Shown here piece after piece: positions 7,343-14,610 of a stretch of 46,998 nucleotides of DNA. The stretch is taken from assembly GCA_902800355.1 (NCBI GenBank), contig CADCEE010000016.1, positions 1 to 46,998 of the forward strand, in the 5' to 3' direction. The position numbers and the translations under genes were made by a program. The notes under the pieces were generated by a model, which saw only the letters and a list, made by a program, of their open reading frames with translations, did no database searches and had not been told where the DNA came from. Position 1 is the stretch's first letter. Every line of letters starts with the position of its first letter. Source of the stretch: an uncultured Erysipelotrichaceae bacterium (GTDB lineage Bacteria; Bacillota_I; Bacilli_A; RFN20; CAG-826).

Positions 7343-8980
7343 ATGACATTAGCTGAAAAAATTACACACTTAAGAATTGTCAATAATATCTCCCAAGAAC
7401 AATTAGCGGATCAACTTGGTGTGACCCGTCAATCGGTCTCTAAATGGGAAAGTGGTGAATCCATGCCACAAATTGATAAAGTCTTAGAATTATGTGAATT
7501 ATTTAAGATTACCGCTGACGAATTAATTAATGATTCCATCGTTATTCATCGCGGTAAAAAACTCCCTGTGAGCATTGGTGAAGATATTAAAACTAAATAT
7601 TTCGGTACCGATGGCTTTAGAGGAGAAGTAAACAAAACCTTAACTGCCGACCACGCTTATAAGATCGGTAGATTTTTAGGTTGGTTCTATGGAAACCCAA
7701 AATTTAACTCTCAAAAACCTGGTTATAGACCAAAAGTCGTTATTGGAAAAGACACCAGAAGAAGTAGTTATATGTTAGAGTACGCTGTTGCTGCTGGTCT
7801 TGCCGCTAGCGGAGCTGATGTATCTTTACTCCATGTTACGACTACTCCAAGCGTATCTTACATAGTAAGACAAGATTGCTTTGATTGTGGCGTGATGATT
7901 ACCGCTAGCCATAACCCATTTTATGATAACGGTATTAAAGTGATTAACGCTAATGGCGAAAAGCTTGAAGATGCAGTTGCATTCTTAGCGGAAGCCTATA
8001 TCGATGGCGATTTAAAGAAACTTGAAGTTGAAGGTGATGATCTCCCATTTGCCGAAAGAGGAAATATTGGTTCAATTACCGATTATAGCTCTGGAAGAAA
8101 TAGATATATTGCTTATTTAATTTCTTTAGCAAAACATTCTATGAAGTCTCTTAAGATTGGCTTAGATGCCGCTAATGGAGCAAGCTGGATGATTGCAAAA
8201 AGTGTTTTTGATGCTTTAGGAGCCCAAACTTTTGTTATTAATAACAATCCTGATGGATTAAACATTAATTTAGATGCTGGTAGCACTCATATTGAGAAGT
8301 TCTGTAAATATGTTAAAGACAATGATTTAGATTTAGGCTTTGCATTTGACGGAGATGCCGATAGATGTATCGCTGTTGATGAAAACGGTAAAGAAGTGGA
8401 TGGAGATAAGATTATGTATCTCTTATCTTGTAAATTAAAAGAAGAAGGTTCTTTAGAAAAAGACACATTAGTCACCACAATTATGTCTAATAGTGGTCTT
8501 ACTAAAGCTCTTAAAGCCATTGGAGTGAAAAACGTCCAAACCAAAGTTGGAGATAGATTCGTCTTTGAAAGAATGCAATCTGATGGTTATTCATTAGGTG
8601 GAGAACAATCTGGTCACGTCATTATTAAAAAATACGCAACTACTGGTGATGGTGTTTTAACTGCAATCATGGTTACTGAACAAGTTCTTGAGAAGAAAGA
8701 AAAACTTTCTAAACTAGTCGCTCCAGTTAAATTGCTCCCACAAATCACAAGAAACGTAAGAGTCACTAACAAAGCCGCAGTCGTAGCAGATGAAGAAGTT
8801 CAAGCCAAATTTAACGAAGTTAATAAAGAAATCGGTGATGATGGTAGAGCCTTATTAAGACAATCTGGTACTGAACCAGTTGTAAGAATCATGATTGAAC
8901 TTGATTCTAAAGAAAAATGTGAAGAATATATCTCTCGTATCTATAACGTCATTAAGAAAAGAGGATATGTTTGTGAATAA
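7343..8980 (+). CDS. glmM: Phosphoglucosamine mutase with an N-terminal XRE-type DNA-binding domain
   Basis: A single 545-residue frame. Residues 1-62 are a Cro/C1 (XRE) helix-turn-helix: SQEQLADQLGVTRQSVSKWE is the HTH, with the usual P-x-x-x-x-V-L-x-L-C-x-x-F-x-x-x-x-D-E-L tail. From about residue 83 it is a full phosphohexomutase: FGTDGFRGE start, phosphoserine loop I-T-A-S189-H-N-P, metal site D336-G-D338-A-D340-R, sugar loop GGEQSGH and the phosphate-binding RQSGTEP. It should convert glucosamine-6-phosphate to glucosamine-1-phosphate. There is no stop, frameshift or good internal start between the domains, so the fusion looks genuine. GAGGA precedes the ATG at 7343. The fusion could let the enzyme sense flux and regulate transcription; this is inference. 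An acyltransferase overlaps its 3' end. Confidence 0.9.
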   Translation: MTLAEKITHLRIVNNISQEQLADQLGVTRQSVSKWESGESMPQIDKVLELCELFKITADELINDSIVIHRGKKLPVSIGEDIKTKYFGTDGFRGEVNKTLTADHAYKIGRFLGWFYGNPKFNSQKPGYRPKVVIGKDTRRSSYMLEYAVAAGLAASGADVSLLHVTTTPSVSYIVRQDCFDCGVMITASHNPFYDNGIKVINANGEKLEDAVAFLAEAYIDGDLKKLEVEGDDLPFAERGNIGSITDYSSGRNRYIAYLISLAKHSMKSLKIGLDAANGASWMIAKSVFDALGAQTFVINNNPDGLNINLDAGSTHIEKFCKYVKDNDLDLGFAFDGDADRCIAVDENGKEVDGDKIMYLLSCKLKEEGSLEKDTLVTTIMSNSGLTKALKAIGVKNVQTKVGDRFVFERMQSDGYSLGGEQSGHVIIKKYATTGDGVLTAIMVTEQVLEKKEKLSKLVAPVKLLPQITRNVRVTNKAAVVADEEVQAKFNEVNKEIGDDGRALLRQSGTEPVVRIMIELDSKEKCEEYISRIYNVIKKRGYVCE

Positions 8981-9644
8981 GTTAAATATTAAAACAAAGG
9001 AATTATTCTCTACTGAAGTTCCTTATTTAAAGGAAGTATTTGATCAATCCACTTATCCTTGGGAAATTCTTCCTCAAATTAAAGAAATAGTCGCTAAAGT
9101 GATTGCTAGTGGATTAGAAGGATATCATGAATTAGAACCAGGTATCTTAGTTGCCGAAAATGTAAAAATTGCCAAAACTGCGACTATTGAAGCTCCTGCA
9201 ATTATTGGAAAAGACACCGAACTTAGACCAGGCGCATATTTAAGAGGAAACGTTATTGTTGGAGAAAAATGTGTTGTAGGTAACTCTTCGGAGTTAAAAA
9301 ACTGTATTCTACTTAATCACGTTCAAGTTCCTCATTATAATTATGTTGGCGATTCCATCTTAGGGGATTACGCTCATATGGGTGCAGGAAGTATTCTTTC
9401 TAATTTAAAAAGTGGTGGTAAGAATATTGTCGTCCATGGTGATAAAGAATATGAAACTGGCTTAAGAAAAATTGGTGGTTTCTTAGGTGAACATGCCGAT
9501 ATCGGATGTGGATCAGTATTAAACCCTGGCACCATCATTGGTAAAAACACTCAAGTATATCCACTTAGTATGCTTAGGGGTTGTTTTCCGGAAAACAGTA
9601 TTGTAAAATCACAAACTGTTGTCGTTGATAAAATCGAACAATAA
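8973..9644 (+). CDS. Left-handed beta-helix acyltransferase, like the C-terminal half of GlmU
   Basis: About 223 residues. After a short helical N-terminus the protein is a run of hexapeptide repeats (for example KTATIE-APAIIG-KDTELR, GNVIVG-EKCVVG) ending in a stretch like the GlmU acetyltransferase active site (NYVGDSILGDYAHMGAGSIL), then more repeats. The N-terminal uridylyltransferase domain of bifunctional GlmU is absent. With glmM upstream and nagB downstream, it probably acetylates glucosamine-1-phosphate or a related amino sugar; this role is inferred from context. I chose GTG at 8973 (AGAGGA 7 nt upstream), which overlaps glmM by 8 nt; the ATG at 8967 is too close to that Shine-Dalgarno. 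Confidence 0.82.
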   Translation: MNKLNIKTKELFSTEVPYLKEVFDQSTYPWEILPQIKEIVAKVIASGLEGYHELEPGILVAENVKIAKTATIEAPAIIGKDTELRPGAYLRGNVIVGEKCVVGNSSELKNCILLNHVQVPHYNYVGDSILGDYAHMGAGSILSNLKSGGKNIVVHGDKEYETGLRKIGGFLGEHADIGCGSVLNPGTIIGKNTQVYPLSMLRGCFPENSIVKSQTVVVDKIEQ

Positions 9645-9665
9645 GTATAAGGAGATTTAATAAAG

Positions 9666-10388
9666 ATGAAAGTTATTGTTGGTAGTGAAGAGAAAATCAG
9701 TGAATTAATCGCTGAAGAATTCATTAAACAAGTAAACGCTAAACCAAATTCCGTTTTAGGCTTAGCTACTGGTACCTCACCTTTAGGTGTTTATGCCAAT
9801 TTAGTCAAAGCATGTAAAGAAGGTAGAGTCTCATTTAAAGACGTTGCCACCTTCAATTTAGATGAATATATCGGTTTAGAAGGTACACACAATCAATCTT
9901 ATCGTTATTTCATGAATGTCAATTTATTTGATCATATCGATATCGATAAGAGTAAGACCCATGTTTTAAAGGGTGTTGGTGATTATTTAGCCTATGCTAA
10001 GCAATACGATGATGAAATCGCTTCCTTTGGGGGAATCGACTTACAAATCTTAGGTATTGGTAGTGATGGACATATCGCTTTTAATGAACCAGGTACATCC
10101 TTTGATTCATTAACTCACGTTGCCGAACTTGCAGAAAGCACAATCGTTGATAATTCTAGATTATTTAATGATATTTCTGAAGTTCCTACTAAAGCAGTGA
10201 CTATGGGTTTAAAGAGCATTATGAACGCTAGAAAAATTGTCTTGATTGCGACAGGAATTAATAAGGCAAAAGCCATTAAGAATTTATTAAAAGGCGATAA
10301 GACCGAAGAAGTTCCTTGCTCCATCTTACAAGATCACCCAGATTGTACAATCTACGTTGATAAAGATGCCTATAGCCTAGTTAAATAA
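9666..10388 (+). CDS. nagB: Glucosamine-6-phosphate deaminase
   Basis: Deaminates and isomerises glucosamine-6-phosphate to fructose-6-phosphate and ammonia, the reverse direction to GlmS. The 240-residue length is that of the short NagB form, which lacks the allosteric C-terminal tail of the E. coli enzyme. Motifs are LGLATGTSPLGVY (phosphate binding), FNLDEYIGL with the catalytic Asp region, and GIGSDGHIAFNEP with the catalytic His. A strong Shine-Dalgarno (TAAGGAGA) precedes the ATG. Last gene of the glmM operon, closed by a terminator at 10407. Its pairing with a biosynthetic glmM operon is unusual, because nagB is normally grouped with nagA. Confidence 0.95.
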   Translation: MKVIVGSEEKISELIAEEFIKQVNAKPNSVLGLATGTSPLGVYANLVKACKEGRVSFKDVATFNLDEYIGLEGTHNQSYRYFMNVNLFDHIDIDKSKTHVLKGVGDYLAYAKQYDDEIASFGGIDLQILGIGSDGHIAFNEPGTSFDSLTHVAELAESTIVDNSRLFNDISEVPTKAVTMGLKSIMNARKIVLIATGINKAKAIKNLLKGDKTEEVPCSILQDHPDCTIYVDKDAYSLVK

Positions 10389-10406
10389 TTTACTTAGCTA
10401 TATAAT

Positions 10407-10432
10407 AACGTCCTTAAAGGACGTTTTTATTT
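10407..10432 (+). terminator. Intrinsic terminator after nagB
   Basis: Perfect stem AACGTCC / GGACGTT around a TTAAA loop (10407-10425), followed by a T-rich tail. Confidence 0.9.
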
Positions 10433-10482
10433 TGCATTAATGAAAAAGAATAAAAATTCTTTATAAAAAATTTTTGTTTCTA

Positions 10483-10488
10483 TACAAT
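10483..10488 (+). promoter_or_regulatory. -10 box of the phosphatase-dagK-plsC operon (leaderless layout)
   Basis: TACAAT at 10483-10488 ends 7 nt before the ATG at 10496, placing the predicted transcript start at the start codon. The -35 is weak (TTTATA at about 10460). No Shine-Dalgarno is present. Confidence 0.45.
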
Positions 10489-10495
10489 AGTAGCA

Positions 10496-11278
10496 ATGAA
10501 AAAGAAGATTAAGGGATTGTCTTTATTAGACGATCTTGGAAATATAAAGTCAGTTGATAATAAAAAGATTAGAAAAGGTGTCTTATACCGTTCTAGTCAT
10601 TTTGCTCATCTTGAAGACGGGGATGAAGATAGACTTTTAAAATATTATAATCTTCATCACGTAGTGGATTTTAGAACTGAAGAAGAAATCACCAAGATGG
10701 CTGAACTCACTAATAGCAAGATTAACCGTTATTGGTATCCTTTATTAGAATCTCATGAAAATAGAATGATCACTAAAGAAAATAGAATGGGAATTCTTAA
10801 AGAAATGGCCGCTCAACCTGGTGGAGCAAAGCAGTGTATGGCCGACTATTATTGTTTGCTCATCACTTCTAAAAAAGCTCAAACTGCATATAAGAATTTC
10901 TTCGATACTTTATTAAAAATAAATCCTAATGAAGGATTAGCCTTCCACTGTACACAAGGAAAAGACCGTACAGGAGTGGCATTAATGCTCCTTTTAAGCG
11001 TTTTAGGCGTGAAAAAAGAAAGAATCATAAAGAAATACATGCAGTACAATAAAATCAAATTCCATTTCCGTTTTTGGGCGTTTGTGGGTATGACCTTATT
11101 TATCTCTCCTAGACTTGCTCGACACTTAGATAAAATCTTAGGAGCGAGAAAGGAATATATAAACGCTGCATATCAAACAATTGAAAAGGAATATCAAAAT
11201 ATTGATAATTATATTAGTAATGTGATCGGTTTATCCGATGATAATATCAAACAGTTAAGACTAAAATATTTATATTAA
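10496..11278 (+). CDS. Tyrosine/dual-specificity-type protein phosphatase
   Basis: The 260-residue protein has the Cys-based phosphatase loop H-C152-T-Q-G-K-D-R158-T-G and the upstream G-V-L-Y-R-S-S-H and V-D-F-R-T-E-E-E segments typical of bacterial tyrosine phosphatases of the Y_phosphatase3/IphP type. Members of this group dephosphorylate phosphotyrosine proteins or phosphoinositide-like substrates; the substrate here is unknown. It heads an operon with two lipid genes, which makes a lipid phosphate or a membrane-linked target plausible but unproven. The start lacks a Shine-Dalgarno and appears leaderless. Confidence 0.87.
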   Translation: MKKKIKGLSLLDDLGNIKSVDNKKIRKGVLYRSSHFAHLEDGDEDRLLKYYNLHHVVDFRTEEEITKMAELTNSKINRYWYPLLESHENRMITKENRMGILKEMAAQPGGAKQCMADYYCLLITSKKAQTAYKNFFDTLLKINPNEGLAFHCTQGKDRTGVALMLLLSVLGVKKERIIKKYMQYNKIKFHFRFWAFVGMTLFISPRLARHLDKILGARKEYINAAYQTIEKEYQNIDNYISNVIGLSDDNIKQLRLKYLY

Positions 11279-11289
11279 GGAGAATTTAA

Positions 11290-12264
11290 ATGAAACATTT
11301 AATCGTTCTTAACAGCAAAGCTGGACAAGAAAAAGACACTGAAGCTTTTAAAAAACAAATTGAAGAAGCTTTTAAAGGACTAGATTTTGAAATTTATGTA
11401 ACTGAAGGTCCTAGAGCAGTTATTTCATTTTTAAAGGAATATTTTAAAAAGAACACTAAGGATACCGTTAGAGTCTACGCTTGTGGAGGAGATGGAACCG
11501 TTCACGAAGTGGCTAACGCATTAGTAGGAATTAAGAATGCCGAACTAGCAGTTTATGCTGTTGGTACTGGTAATGACTTTGTTAAATCATATGCTAAAAG
11601 CAAAGAATATGATGAAATCATTGCTTATAAAGCTGGAGAAAATCGTTTTAAAGATTTTAAAGCCCTTATTGAAGGAAAGGCTGAAGAAATTGATTTGTCT
11701 AAACTCACTAGCCCAAGCTTAAAAGAAGCAATGTATTCTATAAACGTTATTAACTTTGGTTTTGACGCGATTGTGGGTGCTATGGGCAATTATTATAAAG
11801 AACATGGCTATCCTGAAAAAGCGAAAGCTAAAGGTATGACTCCATATGACTACGCTCTTAAAAATGATGCCATGAAACATGGTAGATTTAATGACATCAC
11901 TGTTTATGCTGATGGAGAAAGATTAAACGAAAAGAAAATGTTACTTGCGACCTTAGCCCAAGGAAGATTTGTTGGTGGTACATTCTTATGTGCTCCAAAA
12001 AGTGATAATAAAGACGGATTAATTGATGTCTGTGTTATTAAAACTATGACCTTAATTGGCTTAGGATTATTTATTGGCCCATATACAAAAGGCAAACATT
12101 TAAATAAACCTAAAAAGAAGATCGTCTATAGACAAGCTAAGAAAATTACATTTGAATCTCCAAATGAAATTGATGTCTGCGTTGACGGAGAGATGATTAA
12201 AGGCACGACTTTTGAAGTGGAAGTCTGTCCAAAAGCCATTAAATTTGTTGTCCCAAATAATTAA
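11290..12264 (+). CDS. Diacylglycerol kinase-family lipid kinase
   Basis: The 324-residue protein belongs to the soluble DagK/YegS family: LNSKAGQ at the N-terminus, the nucleotide-binding G-G-D-G-T motif at residues 66-70 followed by HEVANAL, G-T-G-N-D-F, and the C-terminal beta-sandwich ending in D-G-E-M-I-K. The family phosphorylates diacylglycerol or related lipids at the membrane; specificity cannot be read. A strong AAGGAGA Shine-Dalgarno is present. It lies between the phosphatase and plsC, so phosphatidic acid made here could enter the same pool as the PlsC product. Confidence 0.88.
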   Translation: MKHLIVLNSKAGQEKDTEAFKKQIEEAFKGLDFEIYVTEGPRAVISFLKEYFKKNTKDTVRVYACGGDGTVHEVANALVGIKNAELAVYAVGTGNDFVKSYAKSKEYDEIIAYKAGENRFKDFKALIEGKAEEIDLSKLTSPSLKEAMYSINVINFGFDAIVGAMGNYYKEHGYPEKAKAKGMTPYDYALKNDAMKHGRFNDITVYADGERLNEKKMLLATLAQGRFVGGTFLCAPKSDNKDGLIDVCVIKTMTLIGLGLFIGPYTKGKHLNKPKKKIVYRQAKKITFESPNEIDVCVDGEMIKGTTFEVEVCPKAIKFVVPNN

Positions 12265-12269
12265 TTGAA

Positions 12270-13115
12270 ATGTTAGTAGAAACGTTAGTTATATCTTTAG
12301 ATATAGCATTTACAGTATTAATATCTTTATTTTGTATCCCGAAAGGACACGGATATCTTTATTGGTCCCCATTTTTACTTTTAATCGCAGGTTATATAGC
12401 TGGACTTGTCTTTGTGTGGATGACAATGTCTTGTGTCTGTCAAATATATTCCAAAAAGAAAACATACACTAAACCATCTAAAGTTGCTAATTTCTTATTA
12501 AGACACTGCGTTGGTTATGTTAATAATCACGCTGGAGTAAGATTAAAAGTCATTCAAAATGAACCATGGCCAAAAGAAAGATTCTTACTTGTATGTAATC
12601 ACTTATCTAGATTTGACCCGATGATTGTCATTCATCGATATGGAAAACTAGGAATGGCATTTATCACTAAACCTTCGAACTTCAAAATTCCTATTGGCGC
12701 TCATTTCATGAAAGCGGGCTGCTATATGGCAATTGATAGAGAAGATAAGCTTAAATCTCTAGAAGTAATGAAAGAAGCTTCTAGATTAATTGAAGAAGAT
12801 CTTGCTTCAGTTGGTGTTTATCCAGAAGGAACTAGAAGAGAAGTGGAAGACCATGTAGGTGAATTCCATGAAGGAGTGTTCTCTATCGCAATGAAGACTA
12901 ACGCACCAATAGTGGTAACCTCAATATTAGGTAGTCAAAACATCGCTAAAAACTTCCCTTGGAAACGTACCAAAGTGAGATTTGAAATTATTAAAGTTAT
13001 CTATCCTAGCGAATATCAAGGCAAGACATTAAAGGCTATTAGTGATTACGCTAGACAGTTAATGAAAGAATCAATTGAAAAGGAGATGCTATATGAAAGG
13101 TACCCCAAATCCTAG
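12270..13115 (+). CDS. plsC: 1-acyl-glycerol-3-phosphate acyltransferase, 3' end altered by an IS insertion
   Basis: Two N-terminal membrane segments (about residues 5-23 and 32-55) precede the acyltransferase domain with the NH111-LSRF-D116 (HX4D) motif and YPE186-G-T-R189. It should acylate lysophosphatidic acid to phosphatidic acid. The reading frame runs into the insertion sequence at 13094. Removing the IS and one copy of the ATA duplication restores ATG-CTA-TAG, so the native protein ended after 274 residues. The present one gains seven residues (Y-E-R-Y-P-K-S) and uses a TAG supplied by the IS end. Function is probably unaffected because the catalytic domain is complete. It starts 5 nt after the kinase gene without a clear Shine-Dalgarno. 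Confidence 0.9.
   Translation: MLVETLVISLDIAFTVLISLFCIPKGHGYLYWSPFLLLIAGYIAGLVFVWMTMSCVCQIYSKKKTYTKPSKVANFLLRHCVGYVNNHAGVRLKVIQNEPWPKERFLLVCNHLSRFDPMIVIHRYGKLGMAFITKPSNFKIPIGAHFMKAGCYMAIDREDKLKSLEVMKEASRLIEEDLASVGVYPEGTRREVEDHVGEFHEGVFSIAMKTNAPIVVTSILGSQNIAKNFPWKRTKVRFEIIKVIYPSEYQGKTLKAISDYARQLMKESIEKEMLYERYPKS
13091..13093. repeat. Target site duplication ATA, left copy
   Basis: ATA directly outside the left IS end; it matches ATA at 14576-14578. A 3-bp duplication is usual for IS3-family insertions. Confidence 0.75.
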
Positions 13116-13121
13116 ACATTA
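13094..13121 (+). repeat. Left terminal inverted repeat of the IS
   Basis: Begins TGAAAGGTACCCC and includes TCCTAGACA; it pairs with the right end at 14548-14575. The TAG within CCTAGACA now ends plsC. Confidence 0.82.
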
Positions 13122-13138
13122 GGAAAGGGGTACTTTTT
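13100..13138 (+). terminator. Hairpin at the IS left end: terminator-like, sequesters the orfA Shine-Dalgarno
   Basis: GTACCCC (13100-13106) pairs with GGGGTAC (13127-13133), and inside it CCTA (13111-13114) pairs with TAGG (13120-13123). Five Ts follow. This is an intrinsic-terminator shape that would stop transcripts entering from plsC. Its 3' arm also contains the AAAGGGG that is the only Shine-Dalgarno candidate for orfA at 13141, so read-through mRNA would hide it. Confidence 0.65.
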
Positions 13139-13140
13139 CT

Positions 13141-13671
13141 ATGAAATATTCATGGGAATTCAAACTTGAGTGCGTCGACAAGTATAAAAACGGACAACAT
13201 ATCGATACACCTTCTGGTTGTAAGTCCAGAAGAAGTTTTCTAAATCACGTTTACGAGTGGGTAAAAAACTATGATGATTTGGGTGTTGAAGGATTAAAAC
13301 ATTCTTCTACAAGCAAAGATTGGACGTCTGAAAAACGATTTGAATTAGTTGCGAAAGTTCTTGCGGGCAATTCTATTACTTACGTGGCTAAAAATGCCCA
13401 TATTAATAGCGGCCAGCTTTATCAATGGGTAAGAAAGTATAACGAAAGAGGTATGGATGGTTTACAATGTAAAAAAGGTAGACCAACTAAACAATTCGTT
13501 ATGAAAAAGAAAACTAAGAAAACTAAGTTATCCGTTTCTGAGCAAGAAGAATTAAAACTTCTTAGAGAAAGAAATGAATATTTAGAAATGGAGAATGAGT
13601 ACTTAAAAAAACTCGATGCCTTGGTCTCAAAGAGGGAAGCCGCGGAAGCCAGGGCGAAAAAACAAAAGTAA
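13141..13671 (+). CDS. IS3-family transposase OrfA (DNA-binding subunit)
   Basis: The 176-residue protein has two helix-turn-helix units (about residues 1-55 and 60-115), a basic segment (KKKTKKTK) and a C-terminal heptad-like coiled coil (EELKLLRERNEYLEMENEYLKKL) used for multimerisation in this family. The double HTH and length fit the IS150 group. It binds the element ends. The frame stops at TAA 13669 just after an A-rich stretch (13657-13668), where a -1 shift would join it to orfB. Confidence 0.92.
   Translation: MKYSWEFKLECVDKYKNGQHIDTPSGCKSRRSFLNHVYEWVKNYDDLGVEGLKHSSTSKDWTSEKRFELVAKVLAGNSITYVAKNAHINSGQLYQWVRKYNERGMDGLQCKKGRPTKQFVMKKKTKKTKLSVSEQEELKLLRERNEYLEMENEYLKKLDALVSKREAAEARAKKQK
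13657..13668 (+). other. Probable -1 ribosomal frameshift site joining orfA to orfB
   Basis: Zero-frame codons are GCG AAA AAA CAA AAG TAA; orfB continues in the -1 frame through the same stretch without a stop. The string A6-C-A4-G just before the stop offers slippage either on AAA-AAA or on A-AAG with TAA in the A site. It is not the exact zero-frame A-AAA-AAG heptamer of IS150. Confidence 0.55.
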
Positions 13672-13724
13672 TTAGTGAGTTATTATCCATTCATAAGAGA
13701 TGGAAACTTTCCAAATTACTTAAA

Positions 13725-14525
13725 GTGGCTTCTCTTCCTAGAGCAACATATTATTTTGAGCTTAATAAGTCTGATAAAGATATTAAAAACAAAGAAATAA
13801 TGGAACTGATCCAGAATATTTTCTATGAAAACAAACAGAGGTATGGCTTTAAAAGAATAACAGCGGAACTCCGTAATCGCGGTTATTTAATCAATCATAA
13901 GAAAGTTCTAAGATTAATGACTAAACTTGGCTTAAGAGCGGTTAAAAAGAAACAAAAGTATCATTCTTATATCGGTGAAGTTGGTCATATAGCAGATAAT
14001 CTTATCAATAGAAACTTCATAGCGAACAAGCCAAACGAGAAATGGACAACAGATGTATCTCAATTCAACTGTTTGTTTGGTAAATGTTATCTATCTCCGA
14101 TTATTGACATGGGAATGGGAGATGTTGTTGCATGGGATTTATCATTATCTCCAAATCTAGAACAAACCAAGCGAATGTTAGATGAAGCTTTTATAAGATA
14201 TCCTGATCTAAAAGGCCTTATAATTCATAGTGATATGGGTTGGCAGTACCAACATAACTATTATCAACAAAGACTTAAAGAGAAGGGGATTATTCAATCA
14301 ATGTCTAGAAAAGGAAACTGTATTGATAACTGCATAATGGAATCTTTCTTTGGAGTGATGAAAAACGAAATGTTTTATGGTCATGAATCAGAATTTAAAA
14401 CGTTTGACCAATTCAAAAGAGCGGTTGCTGAATACATCGATTATTACAACAATCAAAGAATTAAGAGTAAAACAAAATGGATGCCTCCTTCTAAGTTTAG
14501 GGAAGCATCCATGTTAGCCTTATGA
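13725..14525 (+). CDS. IS3-family transposase OrfB (DDE catalytic domain)
   Basis: The reading frame is open from about 13660, and the functional product is expected to be an OrfAB fusion made by -1 frameshifting. The coordinates given start at the first in-frame start codon, a GTG. In this 266-residue numbering the retroviral-integrase-type triad is D110 (W-T-T-D), D170 (H-S-D) and E206 (M-E-S-F-F), with 35 residues between the second Asp and the Glu as in IS3-family enzymes. The upstream HTH_21-like segment (YGFKRITAELRNRGY) is present. No truncation is seen. Confidence 0.92.
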   Translation: MASLPRATYYFELNKSDKDIKNKEIMELIQNIFYENKQRYGFKRITAELRNRGYLINHKKVLRLMTKLGLRAVKKKQKYHSYIGEVGHIADNLINRNFIANKPNEKWTTDVSQFNCLFGKCYLSPIIDMGMGDVVAWDLSLSPNLEQTKRMLDEAFIRYPDLKGLIIHSDMGWQYQHNYYQQRLKEKGIIQSMSRKGNCIDNCIMESFFGVMKNEMFYGHESEFKTFDQFKRAVAEYIDYYNNQRIKSKTKWMPPSKFREASMLAL

Positions 14526-14547
14526 TATAATCCAGTTAACAAACAAT

Positions 14548-14575
14548 TAGTGTCTAGGAAACTGGGTACCCATCA
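14548..14575 (-). repeat. Right terminal inverted repeat of the IS
   Basis: Read inward from 14575 on the minus strand it begins TGATGGGTACCC and contains TCCTAGACA, matching the left end at 21 of 28 positions. Confidence 0.82.
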
Positions 14576-14578
14576 ATA
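14576..14578. repeat. Target site duplication ATA, right copy
   Basis: Matches the left copy at 13091-13093. Removing the IS and one copy rebuilds a hairpin with arms AAGGAGATGC and GCATCCCCTT around a TATA loop. Confidence 0.75.
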
Positions 14579-14610
14579 GCATCCCCTTTTTTGTTGAGTT
14601 ATTAAAGTTA

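Larger units (their letters stand above)
13094..14575 (+). mobile_element. Intact IS3-family (IS150-like) insertion sequence, about 1482 bp
   Basis: Bounded by 28-bp imperfect inverted repeats beginning TGA (21 of 28 positions match) and flanked by a 3-bp ATA duplication. It carries orfA (two HTH domains plus a coiled coil) and orfB (DDE integrase domain) in the -1 frame, the layout of IS3-family elements. Both frames are intact, so the element may be active. It lies in the loop of the former terminator between the convergent plsC and ABC permease genes. Base composition is much like its surroundings. Subgroup assignment is by structure only. Confidence 0.9.

Noticed and set aside
13141-14525. 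orfA and orfB as a decayed, frameshifted transposase
   Set aside because: The -1 relation, A-rich junction, intact DDE residues and intact ends are the normal IS3-family design.
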